64,000 nt of DNA from Paratinospora sagittata. Lineage: Eukaryota > Streptophyta > Magnoliopsida > Ranunculales > Menispermaceae. Within the stretch, counting starts at the first letter, position 1. Each line of letters opens with the position of its first letter. The notes beneath the pieces are model-generated. The model saw nothing but the letters and a program-made list of their open reading frames with translations, did not search any database and was not told the DNA's origin. This document shows, in pieces, positions 34,093 to 44,235 of the stretch. The DNA lies in assembly GCA_035771175.1 (NCBI GenBank), contig CM069603.1, forward strand, positions 16,778,286 to 16,842,285. Reading direction: 5' to 3'. A program made the translations under genes and the position numbers.

Positions 34093-35129
34093 TCTACAAC
34101 TAGGGGTGGCAATTTGGCCCACTAGGGCCGACCAGCCCAGCCCCATTGAGCCTAAGAATATTCGGGTTGGGCCTAAAAAAATATAGGGTCAGGTTGAGTC
34201 GAGCCGATATTAAAAAACCTTGCCCTAAACTCAACCCAAAAGTTATATGGACCGAGTATTTGGATCGGGCCTTTAGATCGGGCTTTTGGACCCACAATAT
34301 AACTAAAAACATTTAAGGTTAAAAAATTAAAATAAAATATAAAATTTGTTTCAATAATTAATAAAACATATAAATAAAAAATATTATTTGTTGATATCTA
34401 AATAAATAACAAATAATTTGTAAACCTAAAAGTTTCTAATTTACTATGAAATTCTAAATATTAGAATGTTACAACATTTTTTCAATTCTAAAACTATACT
34501 CTTATATATATATATATATATATATATTCTTAATTATATATACATTGCGCGTGTGTATATGCATTTTTAATTACTGAAACAATGAAACTACACTCTATAC
34601 ATACATACATATATACATAGTATATATATACTTATAAATATGTGGGTTTGTGTGTATATATGAATATATACTGTATATACTTGTAATTATATAACACTCT
34701 TGATTATCTTTATATTTCTTTTTCTTTTTCACTTTATAAACTCTTATATATATCTATAACTATTATAAAAGAGGGAGTATGTACTTTTTCAATGGTCTAA
34801 TTTTTGTTTCTATCTTATGGTTCAACTTATCATTTATACCTACATTTTATTTTTCCTTTCTATCCTTGCTTCTTCTACCTTTCATCTTATCGTTTATGTC
34901 CAGATTTCATTCTTCTCCTTTATCCTTCCTTCCTTGGTCAACACAAGATTCTGAGCAAGGTCTATGCTACACTTATGCCTTTCTTACCTTGTTATTTATC
35001 CTATTGTTGTAATATTTTTTCTCTATTTCTCTTGCTACATTAAGACCTTTAACTTCTTGTCTTAATCTCTTTAAGCATTAAATGTTACTTTACTCTTTTC
35101 TTTTTACATATTAAATGTTATTTGCATTA

Positions 35130-35990
35130 ATACACTGGAGAAGAGAGAAAGACGGCTAGGAGCAAAGGAACGCGAAGAAGACGACTTGGAGACAAGGAAG
35201 AATCGACAAGTTTAATAGTAACTAGTTTGAGTTTTGCATGTTTTATTTCTTGTTTCTCAACATGTTTTGGATTTCATTATTCCAAAGGATGAACTAACTT
35301 GTTAATCTAGAGAGGAGATGGACCCTGTATTAGAGATTATGCAATAACATTAGTTTTTATTTATTATCAATGATTCATTCTGGTTTATTTATATTTCTCC
35401 ATGCTTAATGCTTTTGATTTCTTGGCCACGGATTGAATGATCATAGACTTAGAGGGCGGCACTCGATAGAGGGTTCTCTAGGTTTGAAGATGAGAAATAT
35501 GACATGAGGTGGTCATAGTATCGATAGGTATGCGATGCCTCATGAAGTTGTAGGAAAATCATAGAGCGTAATGCATTGCTATTATATGGTTTTTATAGAT
35601 AGATCAAAATTATATTTTGGTAATAGATTCTAATACGACACTCGACAGAGGGTGTTAGAAACTATAGGATTTTAACTTATAAACATGAATAATGATTTGA
35701 TAATAACCATGATTAATATTGCATAATTGATAATTAGTTGAAATCCAATCTCTAGGTATTTTAATATTGATTTTTCTCCAGGAAATTCTAATACTTGCTA
35801 TTTTAGTCATTGCTTTTGCTTAAATAGTATTTTAGTTTATTGATCATTTAAATTCGGTTTTCTAGATAAAATTAGGGTTAGGAACGATATGATTAGTGTA
35901 ATAACACTATCCCTGAGGACGATACCCGACTCTCATTAGTTTATATTATAACTTGACAACTGTACCCTTGCGGTTTGCACGCATCAGCTA
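35130..35990 (+). mobile_element. Possible LTR or leader fragment inside the hAT element
   Basis: The sequence CCCTGAGGACGATACCCGACTC...TTATAACTTGACAACTGTACCC...GCACGCATCA resembles the U5 end common in plant LTR elements, ending CA. No PBS, partner LTR or target duplication was found, so this is tentative. Confidence 0.35.
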
Positions 35991-36640
35991 CCCTTTAAAG
36001 ATTTCTCACCTCATATCAATCATCTAAAGAAAGTATCAAGGAGTGGAGGTGTATTCACTGTAAGAGAAAAAATAACTAACTCTCTCAGTGGTTGGCAATG
36101 ATAGTCCCCCACAGTAGCAAAGTGGTTTTCAACCCTTTTGAACTTTCACATTATCTCATTGACCTTTTGAATTATGATAGAAGTATAACAATGTATATAA
36201 AAAAATATATTTATATTTTTTTAATTTTTTTTATCTTGTTTAATAAATTACTTTTATAAAAAAAAATGTCCATATTGAACTAACTCATACATAAGTTTCG
36301 AGCCTGGGCGTGCCTCCATTTATTCGCCCCTAATGGGAGGGCCAGCCCAAACGCCTCTATAATGCCTGAGTCTAAGAGGATTAGTCTATCCCAAAGGAAA
36401 GGAGGACACCTCCGGGTTCTAAATTTTTTATTTCAAAATAATGCATTTGGTCATGTTTTCACAAAGAAAGTAAGGTTTTGAAATCGTATTAAATAATAAC
36501 ATCTCATTCATGTAAGCTTCATTTTGTCTTAATACCTTATCTATTTGTTAGTTTGATTACTATAACTTTGGACACTATTAAAACACTTAAAATATAACCT
36601 AAAATCACATATTTAACACATGTGAAGCACGTGGCTAAAC

Positions 36641-36643
36641 TAG

Positions 36644-36688
<45 letters not shown>

Positions 36689-36690
36689 AT
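36641..36690. repeat. Compound (AT)n(GT)n microsatellite
   Basis: A short AT run flows directly into about 14 GT dinucleotides and then TATG repeats. Confidence 0.9.
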
Positions 36691-37013
36691 GTATGTATGT
36701 AAGTATGCATATACATTGTATATGTTATAATTATATAACACTCTTGAATCTTGATCGTGTTTTTTTTTTCATTTTATATACTCTTAATTACATACATACA
36801 TATATATATATATATTATATTTATTTCAGCCCTATGATCAGATCGGGCCGGGCTGAGCCTAGTTATCTAATCGCAGACCTGCCAAATAAATTTTGGGATT
36901 GGGCCAGGCTGGCCCATATAATAATTATTCTGGTCCGGGTTTAGGTCGGGCCATTTTCATCGAGTCGGCCCAGACCCATTGGCTCGGCCCAAATCAACAC
37001 CCCTATCTACAAC

Positions 37014-37641
37014 CCACCAAAATCTTCAGAATGGAATAAAAAAATCCCTTTCAATATTTAGCTTGGGTTGTTTTTTTGATCTTTCTTGTAACTCCCTTTT
37101 CTTTAATTTATTGTTTTATATTTGTTATGTTTAAGTTCTCTTTAGGTAGATGCTCGATCAAAAAAAGCTAAATATCTATTTTCTCTTCTAGAGGAAGTTC
37201 TCAAATACTAGTACTTTAATTATTTGGTAATCGTTGTCTCTTGTGCTATGAAGAACTTGTGGATCGGAACACCATTTTGTACATTGAGTTTTCTAAAAGA
37301 GTTTGTGGCATAAGTTGATGGAAATTTTCGGGTAGGAGTTTTAGGACCTTGGCTAGTTGTTAAGATTTCCCTTTTTATGAACATGCTCCAAGCTTGTCTA
37401 AGAAGATGAAAGATTTAGGGAGAGTCGCGTCCTTTGCGATAGGTTGGTCTATTTTTGTTAGAATAGAACAAAAAAGTGTTTGAAGATATACTTATAAACC
37501 TATTGGTCTTGTTCGAGATGACAACTTATAATTGGGTGATGGCCTTTAACCATGCTAGAGATTTTTCATTTTCAAATTGGTTTAGAAATTGGGTAAACTT
37601 TATGTAGTTTGTGTGTGTATATATATATATACATACATACC
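37014..37641. other. Spacer between the hAT element and the copia LTR
   Basis: AT-rich, with a TA/CATA microsatellite at 37616-37640. I see no gene or repeat that I recognise. Confidence 0.5.
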
Positions 37642-38214
37642 TGTTGGTGATACTATACTAAAGTGTGGTAACTTTGTTCAAGAATCTGAATAGTTAGAGT
37701 CATCACAAACAATGATCATGCAACAATTGTTGGATCATTAATCTAACGTTAGGCTTATATGTGAATAATTATGTATTGTGGACTGTCAAATAAGGTTAAG
37801 CCTAATTAAAAATGATATGCTAAGTTTTGGATAATTTGAGCTTTAATGTATCTTATAGGATGTGGTCCTCTAATGTGTAGAGACTTAAATGATACTTTTT
37901 ATTTTATGATAGGCTAAAATAATAGATAACAGGGTAGTTACCTATAAAAGCGGTTATGGTGCCCAGATCACACGTACCAGTATCATTATTATTCTATTTA
38001 TGACGTCCCATCAACAGATATAGAGCACAGAGAAAACAAAAGATTCTTTTGGGAAAACGTGTTGATCTGGAAGACAAACCGCACGACTCTAAAGAAAATC
38101 GGTCATTATGGATTTAGGTACGCTTCCGCTTATTAATTTATTAGTTCTTGGTGATTCAAAGTGAATGTTCCTGTATTTTGGATGATGGTTTTCACAAAAT
38201 TTTTTTTTCTAACA
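37642..38214 (+). mobile_element. Copia 5' LTR
   Basis: 573 bp from TGTTGGTGATAC to TTTTCTAACA. It is followed by AG and the PBS. It precedes the copia gag on the same strand once the insertion at 38746 is removed. Confidence 0.75.
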
Positions 38215-38216
38215 AG

Positions 38217-38228
38217 TGGTATCAGAGC
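38217..38228 (+). promoter_or_regulatory. Primer-binding site of the copia element
   Basis: TGGTATCAGAGC, the exact complement to the 3' end of initiator tRNA-Met, two bases after the LTR end. Confidence 0.9.
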
Positions 38229-38745
38229 TTCTTCATGTTGACTCATTGAGAATCAAAATTTAATTTTGATCCTTATGAATTTTTGGTTTAAAACGATTTG
38301 AAAACATGATGTGGTTGTTAAGTTTAAGTTTTTTTTTAAGGAATAATAATTAAAAAAATGGGATTGTGGTAAGCGGTTTCACCACCACTGGCATTAAAGT
38401 TTTCAGGAACGGCCGTGAGATCGCGTAGGTGAGGGAGCCGCAACCTACTAGGCTAAGACGGTTGCAAGTAAAGCGGCAGCCATGGCCGCCACATCGATTT
38501 TTTTTATTTTATTTTATTTATTTAAATTTGAGGCCGACGATTGCAACACTGACGCAGCTTGAGAGCCGGCCGACGAGGGTAATCACGACAACTTGCTACA
38601 ACATTGAACCAGGGAGGTCGCCATGGCCGCCTAGTTTCCTGGTGTTGAAAACCTTAGGGTTTCCCTAGAAAAAAAATAAAAATAAATAAAAGTGTTGCAG
38701 GCTTGGCCTGCAGTAACCATACACGGGCCCAGACAGGAATACAAG

Positions 38746-38945
38746 TGTCACACCTGGGTTGCACACAGTGCCCCCTACCCAGGGTGATAAATACCCCGCA
38801 GGGCATACTCCAGCCATAACACCACATAATATTGTCCCATCCTGTCACACACCCACGGTGGTATGGGGATGGGACAATATTATGTGGTGCTATGGCTGGG
38901 GTACGCTCGAGTAGGAGGTACCCATCACATCCGCAGGGTATGACA
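38746..38945. mobile_element. Foldback repeat, 200 bp, at the chimera's left end
   Basis: TGTCACACC...GTATGACA. The left arm (about 38746-38842) and right arm (about 38866-38945) are inverted copies sharing ACCACATAATATTGTCCCATCC and AGTATGCCCTG-type blocks. It lacks the tRNA-like core between its arms, which 2267-2368 has. The right flank AAAAG is one base off ACAAG, so an independent insertion cannot be entirely excluded. Confidence 0.8.
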
Positions 38946-38955
38946 AAAAGGCCTT

Positions 38956-39573
38956 ATGTGTAGATTTCCAGCTTGTTGGTATGAGGTCGGTGATACGCAG
39001 TTATGGGGCCCTGATGCAGTTGTTGAGCAGACTGAGAAAGTCAAGCTGATTCGGCAGCGGCTGAAGTCAGGTCAAGACAGGCAAGAAAGTTATTATGATA
39101 ACTGGCATCGGCAGTTAGAGTTTGCAGCGGGAGATTTAGTTTTGCTTAAGGTCTCGCTACTCAAAGGTCAGATGAGGTTCGGTGTCAGTGGAAAACTTTC
39201 CCCTAGGTTTATTGGGCCATTTCGGATTGTTGAGAGGATTGGACCAGTAGCGTACAGGTTGGCTTTACCTTCTCAGCTCGAGGGTGTTCATGATGTATTC
39301 CAAGTATCAATGCTGAGGAAGTTTAATGAGGATCCATTGAAGGAGTCTTATCCCGATCCAGCTTATGTGCTTGATGTGAGTCATCTGCAAGTTGGGGAGG
39401 ATACGACTTATGAGGAGTTGCTTATTCAGATTGTGGCTCATAGGGTTCAGAAATTGAGAAATAAGGAAATCCCGCTTGTGCGAGTCAGATGGCAATTCCA
39501 CGATAATGAAGAGCAAACCTGGGAGCGCGAGGACCAGAAAAGGGAGCAGTTCCCCGACCTCTTTACCGACTGA
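38956..39573 (+). pseudogene. pol: Gypsy pol C-terminus: integrase GPY/F module and chromodomain
   Basis: About 205 codons open without interruption. CRFPACWYEVGDTQLWGP is the end of the integrase core region. GDLVLLKVSLLKGQMRFG and LSPRFIGPFRIVERIGPVAYRLALP form the GPY/F module. VHDVFQVSMLRKF follows, and EIPLVRVRWQFHDNEEQTWERED is the chromodomain-like end, with stop at 39571-39573. It is a Tekay-type tail related to, but clearly diverged from, the elements at 10867 and 56878. Everything upstream of this point in pol is missing. Confidence 0.85.
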
Positions 39574-39619
39574 GGTTAGTTCTCTTGCTTTTGTTTTTTT
39601 TGAGGACAAAAATATTCCT

Positions 39620-39633
39620 AAGTTGGGGAGAGT
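39620..39633 (+). promoter_or_regulatory. Polypurine tract of the chimera's gypsy part
   Basis: AAGTTGGGGAGAGT abuts the LTR start TGTAGCACCCG, the typical Tekay arrangement. Confidence 0.8.
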
Positions 39634-42600
39634 TGTAGCACCCGTGCCTTTAGGTGATGTCATTTTGACCCATAGTGTACCCGCAGAGTACCAGTATACG
39701 TATGCGTATATGTATTTTGATGCTCGAAGCACGTAAGTTCGAGTGTTTTTGGATGATTTTAGGTCATAAAGAGTGCGCATGAAGTTTCGAAACCATCGGA
39801 GACCTGTTCGACGTCAAAACATGTCGAAAACGGTGTTTTGGATCCAGTGGAGCTCGCTCCATGGAGGAAGAAATTTCTGTAACAAATTAGATAAATGGTT
39901 TGATCTCCTAGATCAGTGGTCCGATTGAGCTGTAAGTTTTTCAGCTCATTCTTATATGATAGATATTCATTATGAACGGTGAAGATCTTGATCAGAGTTA
40001 CCTACTATGAGTTATAAGACTCAAAACACTTTTTCACGGATTTTTGGATTTTCTTACGAAGTTTTGATCAAGCAGTTATATCTCGCAATCCCACCGTCGA
40101 TTGAGTTGAAAGTTTACCAGAATGTTGGTAACTGACTCATTCAACGTTTGATCGGTTAAGATGTTAAATTGGTAGGTATTGTGCAAGATATTGACTATCT
40201 AAGTGCAAGTATTGCAACAAGAAAACTGATTTTTTGATAGTTTTTGGTAACTTTTAGTTGTGGACCCAAGCTTGTCTATTTAAGTAACAAAAACGTAATT
40301 TTAGGCTCATTTGCTCATTTCTCAGCCAGAAAAGAGAGAAAGGAGCTAGAGAGGAGAAAAGGAGAGGAAACCTAGGGTTGGTGGATTTTGCTCAAAATCC
40401 CTAAGGTTTGCATGTTTTTCCTCATTGTTCTTCCTTCAATCTCTTTGGTTCATGCATACTAGTGTTGTTTTGATGCATGCATTGTATGAAACCCAGATTT
40501 GAAGAGGTAGTGGAAATCAAATGTTGTTCAAATGCTTTGCATGTTTGATATGTGTGTTTAGAGTGTGTTGGGAACCTTCTAAAGGCAAAAAGCCCAATTT
40601 CTAACAAGAAATTGGTAGGGTTTAGTACAAATGACCTAGTCTTGGTTCATTGACCTAGACTTTGACTTAAGCTTTGCATGCCATCTATGATGGACTGATC
40701 AGTATTAGGGACTGATTCATGTATTTAGCTTGAGATTTTAATGGTGAAGTCATATGGTTTAGTGTAAATGGTCATTGTTTGGTTCATGGCCTTAGGCTTT
40801 TCCAAAAGTCATGCATGTCAACTATGTTGTTCTAGGTGGCATTGTGAATGAAACCATGTTGTTAGATCAGTAAATTTTGGGGCTATGTATGGTGGCCTAG
40901 TGTAAAATTGACAATATGACCTATGTATGAAAATTTTCAGATTTGGGGCTTTTGATGCTCTTGATATAAAATCTGAAAAATTATGCAATGTAGGTCTAAT
41001 TGGACATGATTAGGGTTGTTTGATGATTGAATTCAGTGGGTTCTCATAATGGACACCCTAAGGTTGACTAATTTTGATCTAGGCAAAGTATTTGACATTT
41101 TTCATGTACTTTGACAATTTTGCATGTAATTTGGGGATTTTGCCCAAATTGGGACTTTTCACCCAAAGCAAGTCAATATATGAAATTGACTTAGGGATTG
41201 TTTAATTGGACCCAAATTGAGTAGAATCACGGGTTTAAAATGTTAGAACCTATGTTAAATTGATATGACTTAGTTCATTTTGACTTTATGTTTTATATTG
41301 GCCTAATTGGGGATTTTGACCAAGACTTAGTCAATTGATGAAATTGACTTGATGTATAGTCTAATTGACCCTAATTATAATTGAACTTCATGTATATTAG
41401 TGGTTGGATCATGGGATCACTCTATTACAATCAATTTAGGTCAATCTTAGTTTAATTGAGTCTAAATGATCAAGTTGGGCAATATGGAAATTGGCTCAAG
41501 GGGGTAATCAATTTAGAATCTAATTGACTTTAGATTGGGTTTGAACATGGGGTTTTGACACACTTTATGACTGATTTTCAGTTGTGTGAATCATGTTATT
41601 TCCAGGTCTTGTGATTGATCTTGAACCCGTTTAGTCAATTGGAGAGTTTTGGCGATTGGATTGGCTAGACTTAGCCAATCAAGAGTGAGTGTTCTTTTAC
41701 TTTTGGATTATTTATATGTGGCATTGTAGTATAGAAATGTTTTAAATGCTTATGTATGATGGTATGCATGTTTTAATATTCAATGAAATACATTTGAGCA
41801 TAATTCATTGGGATGACAATTTGGGTTGAGGCTCCTAGTTGTAATTTCCTCTTTTTGGGAATTCTCGTAAGTCTAGCGGCGATCCCAGTTGTGTACCTAG
41901 TAGAGGGTTTTATGGCTTGTGTATGGGTAGGTTAGTTTAGGCTAATCTTACGTGCTGCACAACCCCAGAAATCCTATTAGGATACGAGTATTGTGTGTGT
42001 GTTCAGGTACTGTGTGTAGCGCACCAGCCTTGAACCCCCGTACTCAGGAGGTGTTAGGATTGCATGAGCATGACTACAAATGTTATGCATCGTCTTATGT
42101 ATGACTTGATCCATTATGTTAGCATGTATGTAATCTATTTCGTCATCATGATATTTCAACTGTTTTATGATCTTACCATGTTTTATAAATGCACGTATAT
42201 GCCACTTGTAAATAACATTCACTGAGCTGGCTGTAGCTCACACCTCACCATCTTCTTTCAGGATCTGATAGAAAAGGAAAAGGAAAGGCTTGACTGCGGA
42301 GCGTCCATTGTTTTTGTTTCATGTAGGTGTTGTACATTTAGTTTTATATTTTGATAATTATGTACATGATAACACCTAGTAATTGTATATTTAACACATA
42401 GTTGGGATGTGTTGGGTTTTGTATCATTTTGAAGACTCTGGAATTTTATATTTGTAAAAATTTGGAGAAGTAATATTTTATTTCATTATGATCATGTTAG
42501 TTGGTTGTTAAGGATGTACTTTTATTTCTTTTTGGGGATTCGTATATGTATTCGAGAGTTGACGGGACGTCGGGTGTACCGACGGAGGGTATACTCGAAG

Positions 42601-42643
42601 GTTCTCGTGCCGGTCATGACGTCACGTAGAGTGGGTCATGACA
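39634..42643 (+). mobile_element. Gypsy 3' LTR of the chimera
   Basis: About 3.0 kb from TGTAGCACCCG to GGGTCATGACA. A TATA-like TATTTAAG lies near 40278, followed by a purine-rich leader. It contains many diverged short blocks (GACCTAG, TTGACT) but no long open frame. There is no matching 5' LTR in the window. Confidence 0.75.
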
Positions 42644-43251
42644 ACAAGCCCGCAGCAATTCAAAAAAGAAAATTAAATTGTTTTTTAAAAGTATAAAGGT
42701 TGCGGGCTTTAGCCCGCAACAATTCAACAATTCAAAATTGCAATAAAAAAAAAATTTAAGAATTCACTTTGGTGCACATTTCAAATTCAAATATTGGTAT
42801 GTTTGTTTATATATATATATTTTAAAATGAATTAATTGAAACAATATGTCACCAAAGTGACCTCTCTTGTGGAAATTATTTTGTTTTGAAATATAAACGG
42901 TTGTGAGCATGTAACTTATGTGAATATTAATAGGTCTAAAGGAAGGTTAATATTTAACAGAATTACATGTGCACCTGTGGTAATAAATACATGATCATTA
43001 TTCGATTTTACATGTGAACAATAAATTGGCCCAAATGACGATTTATTGTTCGATATGTTCTTATTATCAGTGTTTGATTACTACACCAAGATATCACTTA
43101 CAAGTTAATATTTTGTCCAAAGGCAAAATACTAATGGAGTGCCCGGTATCCCGGTATCTTGAGATGGGGTTTGCCTTTATTTGAATTTAATTTTTTTTGT
43201 TTTGAGACTTATATGAGCTTGTTTTATTTGTTTATTGTTCTTTGTTCAGCT

Positions 43252-44124
43252 ATGACTTCTACTAATATTACTGCCAATATCATTTCTATCTCTATGCTAA
43301 ATGGCTCTAACTTCAAGTCATGGAAAGAGAACCTCTTAATCGTTCTCGGAGTCATGGATCTCGACCTTGCGTTAAGGACTGATTCTCCTCCACCTCTTAC
43401 GAATAAGAGTACTTCTGATGACAAGAAGGATTTGGAAAGGTGGGAGAAATCAAATTGAATGAGTATGATGATCATGAAGAAGGGCCTTTCGGAAGCATTC
43501 AGAGGCACAATGTCTGAAAAGATAACTACGGCTAAGGAGTTCCTTGTGGATATTGAAAAAAGGTTTGTCAAGAACGAAAATGCTGAAATAAGTACGCTCT
43601 TGACAAGCCTAATTTCAATGAGGCATAAGGGCAAAGGCAATATAAGGAAGTACATCATGGAATTGTCTCATCTTGCTTCCAAGTTGAAAGCACTTAAGCT
43701 CAAACTCTCTAAGTATTTGCTGGTGCATCTAGTTTTGATATCCCTTCTAACACGGTTTAGCCAGTTTAAGGTGAGCTACAACTGTCAGAAAGAGACTTGG
43801 TCTTTGAATGAGCTCATCTCACATTGTGTTCAGGAAGAGGAAATGCTTAAGCAAGATAAGACAAAAAGTGCTCATCTGGCATCAACCTCTAAGGACAAGG
43901 GAAAGAAAAGGAAGAAGGAGAAGGAAGTTGCAGATACGACACCTCAAAAGAAACAACAAAAGAAATCGAATGAATCGACAGGTACTGGTTGTTTCTTCTG
44001 TGGAGCTAAAAGGCATAAGAAGAAACAATGCACCAACTATCACGCATGGCGTGCTAAGCAAGGTATGCTTCTAAATTTGGTTTGTTCTGCGGTTAATTTA
44101 ACTTTGGTACCTGATGGTGGATAG
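43252..44124 (+). pseudogene. gag: Copia gag
   Basis: It starts MTSTNITANIISISMLNGSN, followed by FKSWKENLLIVLG (DUF4219-like). After an in-frame TGA (43456-43458) the same frame goes on with SEAFRGTMSEKITTAKEFL, IRKYIMELSHLASKLKALKL and SLNELISHCVQEEEML, a UBN2-type capsid domain. A Lys-rich linker and a CCHC knuckle CFFCGAKRHKKKQC follow. It ends at TAG 44122-44124. Role: particle capsid and RNA packaging. Only one stop disrupts it. Confidence 0.85.
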
Positions 44125-44235
44125 TTTTTGGTGCAACAACTCATATCAGTGTGTGTTCATGCAGGGTTGCTTGAGTTGCCGAAAGCCAAGTGATGCTGAA
44201 AGATACATTTATGTGGGCAATGGCAAGATGGTTCA
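44113..44235 (+). pseudogene. pol: Copia protease remnant with lost active site
   Basis: In a frame shifted from gag, WWIVFGATTHISV stands where copia proteases have W-x-[VIL]-DSGAT-x-H, so the catalytic Asp and Ser are replaced by Val and Phe. YIYVGNGKMV follows, and then the solo LTR at 44236 interrupts. The protein homology picks up again at 47329 (IKAIGKFRLLL). Confidence 0.75.

Larger units (their letters stand above)
34101..37005. mobile_element. Non-autonomous hAT element, 2.9 kb
   Basis: The left end is TAGGGGTGGCAATTTGG and the right end ATCAACACCCCTA (inverted TAGGGGTG). The flanks TCTACAAC at 34093-34100 and TCTACAAC at 37006-37013 form a perfect 8-bp duplication, as hAT transposases make. 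About 200 bp at each end is rich in GGCC/GGGCC motifs, usual in this group. No transposase frame is visible. The middle is AT-rich with a retroelement-like stretch (about 35130-35990) and a CA/TA microsatellite. Confidence 0.85.
38746..42643 (+). mobile_element. Chimeric insertion: foldback repeat joined to gypsy pol tail and LTR
   Basis: The left end is TGTCACACCTGGG (foldback family). The right end is the CA of a gypsy 3' LTR. ACAAG lies at 38741-38745 and again at 42644-42648. The internal junction runs from the foldback end TATGACA through AAAAAGGCCTTATG (the head of the tRNA-like unit, as seen at 2101-2123) straight into gypsy pol near 38956. No gypsy 5' LTR is present. The single exact 5-bp duplication at the outer ends implies the whole chimera entered the copia leader in one event. 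Confidence 0.7.

Noticed and set aside
34779..35043. Two overlapping hydrophobic frames
   Set aside because: Low-complexity T-rich sequence inside the hAT element; hydrophobicity follows from base composition.
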